Source: an uncultured Acidimicrobiales bacterium (GTDB taxonomy: Bacteria; Actinomycetota; Acidimicrobiia; Acidimicrobiales; SZUA-35). From it: DNA of 35,551 bases. Below are positions 25,359-34,294 of the stretch, piece after piece (the stretch's first letter is position 1; the number at the start of each line of letters is the position of its first letter). The stretch lies in contig CALLGK010000133.1 of assembly GCA_938009905.1 (NCBI GenBank), forward strand, positions 1 to 35,551. Direction: 5' to 3'. Under the pieces are notes generated by a model. The model had not been told where the DNA came from and made no database searches. It saw nothing but the letters and a program-made list of their open reading frames with translations. A program made the position numbers and the translations under genes.

Positions 25359-27014
25359 TCATTGTTGTGGCGCCAGACAGGCATCAATGCCGCCAGTGGC
25401 CCCTGCGGCAAACGAGTCGATGCGTTGTTCCGGGTTGCCGTGTGATTGTGGGTTCGTCCATGGCTCATCGTCTGCCAGGAAACGAAGTGTCTCACGAAGT
25501 TCGTCTACGTCGCCCGGTTCGAAGATGAGGCGGCTCTCGTTGTCTGACCGGAGTCGTTGAACCGCAACTGCTGATGTTGCTTGATCGTCAGCTCTGTCAG
25601 CAGCGGGGCCGAACACCGGAGCGAGCGGTGACTCAGAGCCGGGAGCGGTCCAGCCGTAGAGCGCAGCACCGGCCAAGCAATCAGCTTGGAGCTCTTCAGC
25701 AACGTCAACGAGCGGCGCATCAATCTGTGCCTGTATGGAATGCGCCCACTCATGCGCGATGACGAAATAGATGAACGAGTCGCCGAATGCGTAGCCGTTT
25801 GCCATGAGCGTGAGATCCCACGCGATCCAGTTGGATGTTGAGCAGTAGTACGCGTTGTTGGGTCGCAGGGTGGCAGTTCCACACCGAGGAGTCGAGAGTG
25901 CGTCGAAGCCGTCGTAGGTGCCGACAATCGTCGGTGGTACGTACGGCATCCTGGTGAGATCGGGAGCGTTCGCGTCCCAGTAGGCATCGACGGCAGCGAC
26001 TGCGAGTTCGGTCTCGGCAACGAACTCTCGCATCGTTGGGAGGCGATCCTCTGGCTCCCAACCGGAGCGCTGTGCGAAGGGAGCGACGTCGGCTGGCAGC
26101 ACGGCGATGTAGGTGAACGCTGCGGCGTCGGCTCGAACATCGAGATGGGTGCGCACCGCTGACTCACTTGTCGGGAGCGACAGATTTCGCAGCAGCAGAA
26201 GATCGAGCGGCACCGTCTCTGCTGCGAGGACAAGCTCGGTTTGGTCGGTCGATGAGGTGGAGCCTGCTGACTCGCTCCGAACGACGATCTGTACCGCTTG
26301 TGGCGCGGAGGTCAGCATGCGCGGATCGACGAACGACAACACGTCGACGTCTTGAGCGTCGGAGCCAAGGTCCGACATGGTGAAGGCACCCTGGCCACAC
26401 ACGAAGCGGGTGCCTTCCGGGTACCAACTGAAGTGTCCGGCCAGCGGGTCAGAGGTGTTGGTCAGCGCAACAAACTCGGGGCTTTCGCTGAAGTTGAGCA
26501 TCACCGCGCCCCGGCTGAGCTCGCCAGCCTCAAGCTTGTTCGTCCAGAACTGCAGCCCCTCTGCGTCTGCGCCGCGGCCAAGCACGTTCTGGTAGACGAG
26601 CTCGACGAACTCGGTCGCGCTCTTGTCTGCGCCGTAGACAATCCGGAACTCCGGCGACTCGGAGAAGAACGTCGAGATGGCATCGAGGTCCGTTTGCCCA
26701 GAAGACAGCTGATCGGCCCAAAACTCGAATCCCGCGTCGTCTGGACCGCGATCGAAGTAGGCGGCATAGAGCCGAGCGATTGAATCAGTGAGGTGAGGGC
26801 AGATCCGGTAGGTCGCTTCTTCGTCGGTGAGCTCGCTCAATGGGCCGGGCTCGACCGGGCCCCGTTGGTGAGGTGTTGCCGTTGCCGGCGTCGTGCCGAG
26901 CATCGCGGCCAACAAGGCGAGCGCCGCAAGCATCGATACGCGTCGAAGCAGCATCGGTGCTCGAGTCGAGGGTCTCGCAGCGCGGTGGCGCGTCGACGTC
27001 ATCTGGTTGAGCAC
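25359..27014 (-). CDS. Secreted DUF4214-neutral zinc metallopeptidase fusion, paralogue
   Basis: The 551-residue protein has the same order as the gene downstream: signal sequence (LLRRVSMLAALALLAAMLG), two DUF4214 repeats (SIARLYAAYFDRGPDDAG and [18 protein letters not shown]), a shared WYPEGTRFVCGQG segment, then the peptidase with HEWAH (His421, Glu422, His425) and ELQADCLAG. Both copies keep the zinc ligands, so both should be catalytic. The middle region between DUF4214 and peptidase differs most, and this copy carries a longer stretch after ELQADC, so target specificity may differ. GTG at 27014 or ATG at 27002 could be the start. It lies 87 bases after serC. Confidence 0.8.
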   Translation of the reverse strand: MLNQMTSTRHRAARPSTRAPMLLRRVSMLAALALLAAMLGTTPATATPHQRGPVEPGPLSELTDEEATYRICPHLTDSIARLYAAYFDRGPDDAGFEFWADQLSSGQTDLDAISTFFSESPEFRIVYGADKSATEFVELVYQNVLGRGADAEGLQFWTNKLEAGELSRGAVMLNFSESPEFVALTNTSDPLAGHFSWYPEGTRFVCGQGAFTMSDLGSDAQDVDVLSFVDPRMLTSAPQAVQIVVRSESAGSTSSTDQTELVLAAETVPLDLLLLRNLSLPTSESAVRTHLDVRADAAAFTYIAVLPADVAPFAQRSGWEPEDRLPTMREFVAETELAVAAVDAYWDANAPDLTRMPYVPPTIVGTYDGFDALSTPRCGTATLRPNNAYYCSTSNWIAWDLTLMANGYAFGDSFIYFVIAHEWAHSIQAQIDAPLVDVAEELQADCLAGAALYGWTAPGSESPLAPVFGPAADRADDQATSAVAVQRLRSDNESRLIFEPGDVDELRETLRFLADDEPWTNPQSHGNPEQRIDSFAAGATGGIDACLAPQQ

Positions 27015-27048
27015 CGTAGTTCGTGCCGGCCGAAGCGTGGGACCGGAT

Positions 27049-27068
27049 CGCCCCTTCCGGGGCGTTTT
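27049..27068 (+). terminator. Hairpin with T-tract on the plus strand
   Basis: CGCCCC (27049-27054) pairs with GGGGCG (27059-27064) around TTCC and is followed by TTTT. It reads as an intrinsic terminator on the plus strand, although serC and the peptidase gene on either side are both on the minus strand. It could end antisense transcripts, or form a leader hairpin of the minus-strand peptidase mRNA. Confidence 0.5.
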
Positions 27069-27101
27069 CCCTACGCCGTCGCAGAGTATTCGGGCTGCCT
27101 G

Positions 27102-28235
27102 TTAGCTGAGCTGCGAAATCGTGTAGTCGATGCACTCCGTGAGTGCGTGCAGATCGCTGGCCTCAATGGCCGGGAACAGCGCGATTCGCAGCTGGTTGCG
27201 GCCGAGCTTGCGATAGCCCTCTGTGTCGAGCACACCGTTGGCACGAAGCACCGCGGCGATGTCGTCTGCGCTCACGCTGTCATCGAAGTCGATCGTGGCG
27301 ACAACCTGGCTTCGCTTTGCCGCATCGCTCACGAACGGGCTCGTGGTATCCGATGCCTCGGCCCATCCGTAGATCACCTCAGCGTTGGCCTGGCTACGGC
27401 CGGCGGAGAACGTCATGCCGCCGTTCTCGTTGAACCACTCGACCTGATGCATCGTGAGGAAGACCGTTGCCAGCGCAGGCGTGTTGTAGGTCTGGTTCTT
27501 GACCGAGTTGTCGAGTGCGGTGTTGAGGTTGAGGCCAGGCGGAATCCAGCGAGGACCGGCGTCGATCTCGCGAATGCGATCCATGGCCTTGGGCGAGCAC
27601 GGAGCAATCCAGAGACCACCGTCTGACGCAAAGGCCTTCTGAGGTGCGAAGTAGTAGCAGTCGACCTGGTCGGTGTCCCACGCGATCGCTCCGGCAGCTG
27701 ACGTTGCGTCGACGGCAACCAACGCGTCGTCGTCTGCGCCACTCGGTCGAACCAGATCCATCGACACGCCCGTTGAGGTTTCGTTGTGAGTGAGCGCATA
27801 GAGATCAACGCCCGGTGTGCCGACAGGAGTTGGGTGGTCGCCGGTGTCTGATTCGATCACCATTGGTTCAGCCAAGAAGGGCGCGGCCGCAACTCCCTTG
27901 GCGAACTTCGACGAGAACTCTCCAAAGCTCAGATGCTGTGATCGATTGCGGATCAAGCCGATCGTGGCGGCATCCCAAAACAACGTGGTGCCGCCGTTGC
28001 CAAGCACGACTTCCCAGTCATCGGGAAGGTCGAACAGGTCGGACAGTCCATCTCGTAGACGCCCGACGATGTCTTTCACCGCGTTTTTGCGGTGAGAGGT
28101 GCCAAGGAAGTCATCCGCAATCTCCGCCAAGGCGGCAACGGCCTCAGGCCTGACCTTGGACGGACCGGAGGCGAAGCGCCCGTCGTTTGGCAGCTTCTCG
28201 GTCGGAATCCGAATTTCGGGAGTTGTTTGGCTCAC
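27102..28235 (-). CDS. serC: Phosphoserine transaminase
   Basis: SerC transfers an amino group from glutamate to 3-phosphohydroxypyruvate in serine synthesis and can act in pyridoxal phosphate synthesis. The 377-residue protein matches the shorter actinobacterial form: [32 protein letters not shown], then PLP lysine Lys200 in [23 protein letters not shown] is a recognised substrate-phosphate segment in this group. It is divergent from a class I aminotransferase with only 59 bases between the starts, so the two share a promoter region. Confidence 0.94.
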   Translation of the reverse strand: MSQTTPEIRIPTEKLPNDGRFASGPSKVRPEAVAALAEIADDFLGTSHRKNAVKDIVGRLRDGLSDLFDLPDDWEVVLGNGGTTLFWDAATIGLIRNRSQHLSFGEFSSKFAKGVAAAPFLAEPMVIESDTGDHPTPVGTPGVDLYALTHNETSTGVSMDLVRPSGADDDALVAVDATSAAGAIAWDTDQVDCYYFAPQKAFASDGGLWIAPCSPKAMDRIREIDAGPRWIPPGLNLNTALDNSVKNQTYNTPALATVFLTMHQVEWFNENGGMTFSAGRSQANAEVIYGWAEASDTTSPFVSDAAKRSQVVATIDFDDSVSADDIAAVLRANGVLDTEGYRKLGRNQLRIALFPAIEASDLHALTECIDYTISQLS

Positions 28236-28294
28236 AGCCTGGAATGATGGCAGCCGGTCCCGTCCCTGGATACCTCTTCACGGAGAAATGTCAC

Positions 28295-29497
28295 ATGTCA
28301 GAAGCTCGAATCTCAGCGCGCGTCGCCGCGATTGCCCCCTCAGCAACCCTTGCGGTCACCAATAAGGCCAAGGCGCTGAAGGCCGCGGGAGAGTCCGTCG
28401 TCGGGTTCGGCGCAGGCGAGCCCGACTTTCCGACGCCCGACTACATCGTCGAAGCCGCTGCGGCCGCTTGCCGCGAGCCAAAGAACCATCGTTACGGCTT
28501 GGCCGGCGGCACGTTGGAGTTGAAGGCTGCGATCGCCGCCAAGACGGCTCGCGACTCCGGTTATGAGGTCGATCCCACCCAGGTTGTGGTCACCAACGGC
28601 GGCAAGCACGCCGTGTACAACGCCATCGCTGGCGTGGTCGACCCCGGCGATGAGGTGCTGATCCCGACGCCGTTCTGGACCACCTATCCCGAGCCAGTCA
28701 AGCTCGCCGGCGGTGTCGCTGTACCGGTCGAGACAAGCATCGAGTCAGGCTTCAAGGCCACCGTTGAGCAGCTCGAAGCAGCCCGCACCGACCGAACCAA
28801 GGCCCTCATCTTTGTGAGCCCGTCCAACCCGTCGGGCGCCGTTTACAGCCGTGAGCAAGTTGAAGCCATCGGCCAGTGGGCCGTAGAGCACGGCATCTGG
28901 GTGCTCACCGACGAGATCTACGAGCACCTGGTCTACGACGGTGCTGAGTTTCACTCCATGCCGACGCTTGTTCCCGAACTCGCCGATCGCTGCATCGTGC
29001 TCAATGGCGTAGCGAAGACCTACGCCATGACCGGTTGGCGAGTTGGCTGGGTCATTGCCCCGCCCGACATGGCCAAGGCACTCACCAGCTTGCAGTCTCA
29101 CCAAACGTCAAACGTTGCGATGGTGTCGCAGATGGCAGCCCTCGCTGCGGTCGAAGGAGACCTCACGGCCGTGCACCAGATGCGGGAGGCTTTTGACCGG
29201 CGTCGCAAGAACATGCACGCCTTGCTCGACGGCATGGAAGGCGTGGCCTGTCTTGCTCCCGAGGGCGCGTTCTACGCCTTCCCGAGCTTTGAGGCAGTGC
29301 TCGGACGCACGATCAGAGGCAAGCAGATCAACAGCACGCTCGATCTTGCTGACGTTGTTCTCGACGAGGCAAAGGTGGCCTTTGTTCCGGGAGAGGCGTT
29401 TGGCAGCCCGGGCTACGCCCGTTTCTCGTTCGCTCTTGGTGACGACGATCTTGGTGAGGGTCTGGCCCGCATCGGTGATCTTCTGGCCGAGGGCTGA
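28295..29497 (+). CDS. Class I pyridoxal-phosphate aminotransferase (aspartate aminotransferase-like)
   Basis: This 400-residue enzyme probably interconverts aspartate and oxaloacetate; it belongs to aminotransferase subgroup Ib. ATG 28295 is preceded by CGGAG; the open frame reaches 28187 but overlaps serC. Family motifs are [58 protein letters not shown] and the PLP lysine Lys241 in [14 protein letters not shown]. The stop is followed 2 bases later by the S9 peptidase start, so the two are an operon. Confidence 0.92.
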   Translation: MSEARISARVAAIAPSATLAVTNKAKALKAAGESVVGFGAGEPDFPTPDYIVEAAAAACREPKNHRYGLAGGTLELKAAIAAKTARDSGYEVDPTQVVVTNGGKHAVYNAIAGVVDPGDEVLIPTPFWTTYPEPVKLAGGVAVPVETSIESGFKATVEQLEAARTDRTKALIFVSPSNPSGAVYSREQVEAIGQWAVEHGIWVLTDEIYEHLVYDGAEFHSMPTLVPELADRCIVLNGVAKTYAMTGWRVGWVIAPPDMAKALTSLQSHQTSNVAMVSQMAALAAVEGDLTAVHQMREAFDRRRKNMHALLDGMEGVACLAPEGAFYAFPSFEAVLGRTIRGKQINSTLDLADVVLDEAKVAFVPGEAFGSPGYARFSFALGDDDLGEGLARIGDLLAEG

Positions 29498-29499
29498 CG

Positions 29500-31518
29500 A
29501 TGTCGGCTGGGGCTGCGTTTGGTTCTTGGCCGTCGCCGATAACGGCCGCTGCCGTCTCGAGTGGGGGAATCGGCCTGGGCGGTCCCGCCGTTCGCAACCG
29601 AGCCGATGGTCAGGCTGAAGTCTGGTGGAGCGAACTACGGCCGACCGAGGGAGGCCGCGCTGTCCTCGTCCGCCGGGTTGGTGACGGCCCTCCGGTCGAC
29701 ATGCTGCCCGCGCCATACTCAGCCCGCACTCGAGTGCATGAGTACGGGGGAGGGGCGTGGTTCCTCACGGCCGATGCCGTGTTCTTCTCGAACTGGGACG
29801 ATCAGCGCCTGTATCGCATCGATCTCTCAGATGATGCGGCCACCGCCGATCCCAGCGCAGTCACGCCGACTCCAGAAGAGCCTCATGCGTGGCGCTACGC
29901 CGACGGACGCGTCACGCCGGATGGCGAGTGGTTGGTGTCGGTTTCTGAAGACCACCATGAGGCCGTCGTGGCCGATCACGGCGAGGCAGTGAACGCCATC
30001 GTGGCCATTCCCGCGAGCGGGGGCGAGCCGCTGGTGCTGTCGGATCGCACCGACTTCGTCTCGAGCCCGAGGATCTCTCCGGACGGTCGTTGGTTGAGCT
30101 GGATCTGCTGGAACCACCCGAACATGCCGTGGGACGGCACACGATTGCTGGCGGCGCCGCTGTGGCAGTCGGCTCGTGAGCTGCGTATCGGCAACGTCAA
30201 GATCGTTGCTGGGGGCGAAGCCTCGCTTGGCGAGGAACAAGAGGCCATCGTTGGCGCACACTGGACCAGCGACGGCCGGCTCGTGTACTCCTCTGACCGG
30301 TCGGGCTTCTGGAACCTCGAAGCATGGCGCCCCGGCGACGACACCAGCAGCGAACTCACGACGCTGCGAGGAGCCGAGATCGGCGGCCCACCGTGGGTGT
30401 TTGGGCTGCAACGATGGACCGAACTGAGCGACGGCCGTCTCGCGGCCGTTGTCACGACAGCTGCGGTTGATTCGCTGGTCGTTGTCGAACCATCTGGTGA
30501 GTTGAGGCCGATCGACACGCCATTCGTCGCGATCTCTGGCGTGACGGCGGCCGCTGATGACGCCGTTGCGTTTGTTGGGCATCGCCCCGATGTGTTGCCG
30601 TGCGTTGCCAAGGCTGATGTGGCGAGCTCAGAGGTCAGTCACATCAGCGAACCAGCAGACCTCGAGATCGATTCGGCCTGGTTTAGCGTCGCACAAGCAG
30701 TGTCGGTCCCCGTTGGCGATCGAGAAACGCACGCCTTCTTCTATCCGCCGACGGCTCCGCTGGACGCCAACACCGATGCGTTGCCACCGCTGGTCGTGAT
30801 GGGTCACGGTGGCCCGACCTCGCACGCCCCACCGGCACTCAGCCTGAAGATTCAGTACTGGACGAGCCGGGGCGTGGCTGTCGCCGACGTCAACTACGGC
30901 GGTTCTACGGGGTTCGGACGGTCGTATCGACGTCTGCTCAACGACGCCTGGGGCATCGTTGACGTCGAGGATTGCATCGCCGTTGCCCAACACCTTGGAT
31001 CGGCCGGCTTGGTCGACCCCGCTCGCATGGCCATTCGCGGCGGGTCAGCTGGTGGTCTGACCGTGCTGCGAGCGCTCCAGACCTCAGAGCAGTTCTCGGC
31101 GGGCACAAGCCTCTATGGCGTTGCTGATCTGAAGGCGCTGGCCGCTGACACGCACAAGTTTGAGTCGCGCTACCTCGACGGTCTCATCGGACCATGGCCG
31201 GCCGCCCAAGACGTGTACGAGGCCCGATCGCCGATCAACTACGCAGACGATCTCTCCTGCCCGTTGCTCGTGATGCAGGGCTCAGAGGATGCAGTGGTGC
31301 CACCCAGCCAGTCAGAGGCCATCGTCGCTGCTGTGGCAGCCAAGGGCCTGCCTCACGCCTACTTGCTGTTTGAAGGTGAGCAGCACGGTTTCAGACAGGC
31401 CGACACCATCGTGCGTTCGCTCGAGGCTGAGCTCTGGTTCTACGGCAGCGTGTTCGGATTCGAACCGGCCGATGAGATCGAGCCAATCGCCGAAGCCGTC
31501 GGATTCGCTGACGCCTAG
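29500..31518 (+). CDS. S9 family (prolyl oligopeptidase-type) serine peptidase
   Basis: A 672-residue peptidase with an N-terminal beta-propeller and C-terminal alpha/beta-hydrolase domain, as in acylaminoacyl or dipeptidyl peptidases. The catalytic triad is visible: Ser516 in RGGSAGG, Asp597 in GSEDAVVPP and His629 in EQHGF. The oxyanion segment GHGGPTSH lies near residue 440. No signal peptide is seen, so it is probably cytoplasmic and degrades short peptides. It starts 2 bases after the aminotransferase stop and ends before a strong inverted repeat at 31537. Confidence 0.92.
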   Translation: MSAGAAFGSWPSPITAAAVSSGGIGLGGPAVRNRADGQAEVWWSELRPTEGGRAVLVRRVGDGPPVDMLPAPYSARTRVHEYGGGAWFLTADAVFFSNWDDQRLYRIDLSDDAATADPSAVTPTPEEPHAWRYADGRVTPDGEWLVSVSEDHHEAVVADHGEAVNAIVAIPASGGEPLVLSDRTDFVSSPRISPDGRWLSWICWNHPNMPWDGTRLLAAPLWQSARELRIGNVKIVAGGEASLGEEQEAIVGAHWTSDGRLVYSSDRSGFWNLEAWRPGDDTSSELTTLRGAEIGGPPWVFGLQRWTELSDGRLAAVVTTAAVDSLVVVEPSGELRPIDTPFVAISGVTAAADDAVAFVGHRPDVLPCVAKADVASSEVSHISEPADLEIDSAWFSVAQAVSVPVGDRETHAFFYPPTAPLDANTDALPPLVVMGHGGPTSHAPPALSLKIQYWTSRGVAVADVNYGGSTGFGRSYRRLLNDAWGIVDVEDCIAVAQHLGSAGLVDPARMAIRGGSAGGLTVLRALQTSEQFSAGTSLYGVADLKALAADTHKFESRYLDGLIGPWPAAQDVYEARSPINYADDLSCPLLVMQGSEDAVVPPSQSEAIVAAVAAKGLPHAYLLFEGEQHGFRQADTIVRSLEAELWFYGSVFGFEPADEIEPIAEAVGFADA

Positions 31519-31536
31519 CCACGAAAACCCCTCGTT

Positions 31537-31578
31537 CTGGAGGCCGTAGGGCACGTTTTGGTGCTCTACGGCCTCCAG
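31537..31578. terminator. Long perfect inverted repeat after the S9 peptidase gene
   Basis: Arms of 13 bases (CTGGAGGCCGTAG, 31537-31549; CTACGGCCTCCAG, 31566-31578) are perfectly complementary, and inside them GCAC pairs with GTGC around a GTTTTG loop. The stem is 19 bases past the peptidase stop. A T-tract is absent, so it may be a U-poor terminator in either direction, or an mRNA-stabilising stem. Confidence 0.6.
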
Positions 31579-31695
31579 TTCGGGTCGGTCGATGGAACCA
31601 TGGTGGCGAATTGTCTGATCCTTGACCACAATGATGAGGTGAGGGGCCGGAATGAACATGGCAGTTGAGCAGGCGCGGGCCGGACAGGGCGTTCG

Positions 31696-34074
31696 ATGAC
31701 CCAGCAGATCCCGGCCCGTCGACTCGTCATCGGCGCCGGCGGCACGGGTCGTACCCATGTGCTGCAGACGTGGCTCGCAGAGGCTGATCTCGACGTCGGC
31801 GACTCGGCTTCTGTGCTCTGGCTCAGCGGAAGTCCGCTGCGGTCCCCAGACGAAAGCGCCGTCAAGAAGGCCGTGAAAGCGAGCCCGCAGGTGCTTGTGG
31901 TCGACGACCTTCAGTGGTTCACCGAAGCTGCGCTCGAGATTCTGCTGAATGGCCTCGACGACGTGGCGCTGTGGGCCAGCCGTCGCCCGTGGCCATCAAG
32001 TCAGACGCTGCAGGTGTTCAACGACGCGCTCACTGAGCGGTCAGCGGCAAGTCGAGTGGGGCTGCTCGATGAGGAAGCGTTCGCACAGACGGTGTCGACG
32101 CTGTTCGGTTCGGCGACGTCGAGCCAGGTCATCGATCAGCTCTTTGCCGCAACGTCTGGATCTGTCGGTCTCGCTGCTGATGCCATCACCTCGAGCTGGA
32201 ATGGCGATCTCGAAGCGTTGTCGGAGGAACTCATCGATGCTGTTCGTCGGCGGGTCGATCGGTGCGGACCGGATGCCAGGGCCCTCGTGCAGATGCTGTG
32301 CGTGGCTCCCGAACTCGAACCAGCCACGGCGGTTGAGGCCCTCGACGAAGCATTTGACCGCAACAGCGCCCAACGAGGAACTCGGGCCGGTGGCGTGCTC
32401 GACGCTGACGGACTGCTGATCCCTCTCGTTCGGGCTGCGGCGAGCGCCGATCTCACCGATGCTGAGCGGTCAACGATTCACGACCGGTTTGCCGTTGCCC
32501 TCACGCCAACCCACCCCGATGCCGCCGTTGAGCACATTGTTGCTGGGTCTGGAGAAATTCCGGGCGCCACCGATGCGCTTGTTACGGCGGCTGAACGCTT
32601 GCAACACACCGATCCGGAACGAGCACTCGCCCTCGCAGAACAAGCAGAGCAGGGTGGTCTGATCAGCGACGAGATCGTCCTTGTACGGGCCGGCGCGGCG
32701 TTCGAACTTGGCACATCTGAAGCGCTGGCTCACCTCGACCAGGTGTCATCAGCAACGCTTCCTGGCGCCGCCGCTCTCGGATACGGCATCGACATCCGCG
32801 ACATGCGTTGGGAGTCGGCCCTCGCCCGCTCCCTAGGCGATGACCTCGCAGAGCCCATGCTGGCGCTTGCCGCGTGCCTCTGGGGTTCGGCGTTTGAGGT
32901 TCCAGCTGTTGCCGATCCCGGGCCGCAGGCGAGTCTGATCATCTCGATCACACGTGGTCTCGTCGATTTGGCCAATGGCGAAGCAGCGTCGGCGCTTTCG
33001 GAGCTGGCTCGCGCTGCAGACGACTACGACCGCATTCGCCCTGACACGCCGCTCGGCATCACGCCGCACTCGCTCGGTGCCCTGTGCGCCATCATGATCG
33101 GCGACATTTCGGCAGCCGATTCCCTTCTGACTCAGGCCATCGACAACAGCAGTGGGGGAGCGGGCGAAGCAGTGACGCACCGTCTTCTGCGGTCCTACGT
33201 TCGGCTTACCGACGGCGACTTTCGCTTCGCCCTCGAAGACGTGCGAGAGGGAGAAGGCGAGGCGTGGACCCAGCGCGACCGATTCCTCTTGGCCGCCATC
33301 GATGCAGCACTCGCCCGCCGTTCAGGCGACACCTCGCGTTTGCGAGAGGCATGGCGACGGGCCGACCCAGTCCTCGTGCGGCAATCAACGAGCTGGCTGT
33401 TTACCGACTTCTTTGTCGAGTTGCTGGCCGCCGGTTGCAAGCTCGGTGAACTGCGAAGAGTCGAACCCGTCCGTGACGGCCTCGTCTCGCAGCTCGACGG
33501 CCTGCCCGAAGACGGGCCCGCGCCGGTTGCGGCCCGGTGGATAGAGCTGCAGTTCGCACTGGCCACCGACGACAACGATGCCGACCGACTCGATGCGGCG
33601 ACGGCGCTTGCCGGTTGCTCACCAGGAGGACCCCGATCTGAAGCCCGCATTCTGGCCGGCACGGCGTGGGCGTCAATCCAGGCCAAAACCGCCAACGAGA
33701 CAGACATGGTGGCTGCGGCTGAGCAGATCGGTGCCGTGGGCGACGGCTGGGAAGCATCACGAATCTTGGGCCAGGCAGCGCTCGACCAAACCGACCCGAA
33801 GGCCGCTCGGCGGTTGCTTGAAGCCGCCCGTGTGTATGCGGTTGAACCAACGGAAGACGACGGTGGTGGTCTTGTCGCACTCGGCCTCTCCGATCGTGAG
33901 GCAGAGGTTGCGGTGCTCGTCGCCGAAGGGCGAACGCACAAAGAAGTCGGTGCCCAGCTGTACATCTCACCCAAGACCGTCGAGCACCACGTGGCCCGTA
34001 TTCGCCAGAAGCTCGGCGCCACATCGCGGGCCGAACTCCTCGCAACCATTCGTGACGCCGTAGGGGCGAGCTAG
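31696..34074 (+). CDS. LuxR-family STAND ATPase regulator, IniR-like
   Basis: This 792-residue regulator joins an N-terminal AAA/NTPase region (residues 9-130), a long alpha-helical TPR-like middle part (about 250-690) and a C-terminal GerE helix-turn-helix in about the last 60 residues (LSDREAEVAVLVAEGRTHKEVG, then YISPKTVEHHVARI). Walker B VLVVDDLQW has Asp70-Asp71. The Walker A segment IGAGGTGRT has Arg19 where lysine is normal. Length and order match LAL/MalT-type regulators and IniR of mycobacteria. The next gene encodes an IniB-like protein, which strengthens the IniR reading. The GGACAGGG upstream may act as ribosome binding site. Confidence 0.8.
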   Translation: MTQQIPARRLVIGAGGTGRTHVLQTWLAEADLDVGDSASVLWLSGSPLRSPDESAVKKAVKASPQVLVVDDLQWFTEAALEILLNGLDDVALWASRRPWPSSQTLQVFNDALTERSAASRVGLLDEEAFAQTVSTLFGSATSSQVIDQLFAATSGSVGLAADAITSSWNGDLEALSEELIDAVRRRVDRCGPDARALVQMLCVAPELEPATAVEALDEAFDRNSAQRGTRAGGVLDADGLLIPLVRAAASADLTDAERSTIHDRFAVALTPTHPDAAVEHIVAGSGEIPGATDALVTAAERLQHTDPERALALAEQAEQGGLISDEIVLVRAGAAFELGTSEALAHLDQVSSATLPGAAALGYGIDIRDMRWESALARSLGDDLAEPMLALAACLWGSAFEVPAVADPGPQASLIISITRGLVDLANGEAASALSELARAADDYDRIRPDTPLGITPHSLGALCAIMIGDISAADSLLTQAIDNSSGGAGEAVTHRLLRSYVRLTDGDFRFALEDVREGEGEAWTQRDRFLLAAIDAALARRSGDTSRLREAWRRADPVLVRQSTSWLFTDFFVELLAAGCKLGELRRVEPVRDGLVSQLDGLPEDGPAPVAARWIELQFALATDDNDADRLDAATALAGCSPGGPRSEARILAGTAWASIQAKTANETDMVAAAEQIGAVGDGWEASRILGQAALDQTDPKAARRLLEAARVYAVEPTEDDGGGLVALGLSDREAEVAVLVAEGRTHKEVGAQLYISPKTVEHHVARIRQKLGATSRAELLATIRDAVGAS

Positions 34075-34093
34075 CACCTCGCTAGCCCCGCGA

Positions 34094-34108
34094 TCGGAAT
34101 TCTTCCGA
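34094..34108. promoter_or_regulatory. Inverted repeat TCGGAA-TTC-TTCCGA after the regulator gene
   Basis: This is a perfect 6-base inverted repeat 20 bases after the regulator stop. It has the same half-sites as 21636-21648. It may be part of an operator or of a short terminator, but no T-tract follows. Confidence 0.35.
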
Positions 34109-34177
34109 CCGAAAACGGAGCACCAACCTAGGCCTTTTGGCCCACCTATTCCTCCACTAGGCAAGAGGGTCCGATAC

Positions 34178-34213
34178 CCCCTAATGTCGTAGGGGAAACA
34201 CAGGGGTAACCCC
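34178..34213. promoter_or_regulatory. Candidate operator pair upstream of the iniB-like gene
   Basis: CCCCTA (34178-34183) and TAGGGG (34190-34195) form a perfect inverted repeat with a 6-base centre. A second one, GGGGTAACCCC (34203-34213), lies 21-22 bases downstream centre to centre, that is, about two helical turns. Both sit just before the likely -35 position of the iniB-like gene, which suits activator binding. The preceding gene encodes a LuxR-family protein. Confidence 0.5.
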
Positions 34214-34215
34214 GA

Positions 34216-34243
34216 TTCGGCGCTGCGCGATCCGTCATACGTT
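34216..34243 (+). promoter_or_regulatory. Possible promoter of the iniB-like gene
   Basis: TACGTT (34238-34243) is a fair -10 box, with only a weak -35 (TTCGGC, 34216-34221). Activator-dependent promoters often lack a good -35. A strong ribosome binding site GGAGGG (34280-34285) lies 9 bases before the ATG at 34295. Confidence 0.35.
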
Positions 34244-34294
34244 GATGGAAGTAAGCAACGACCAACCGGAACCCACTACGGAGGGAACAAGAAA

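Noticed and set aside
26793-27626. Plus-strand open frame (277 codons) across the peptidase start and serC
   Set aside because: It spans two real minus-strand genes and a hairpin, and its product looks like a shadow.
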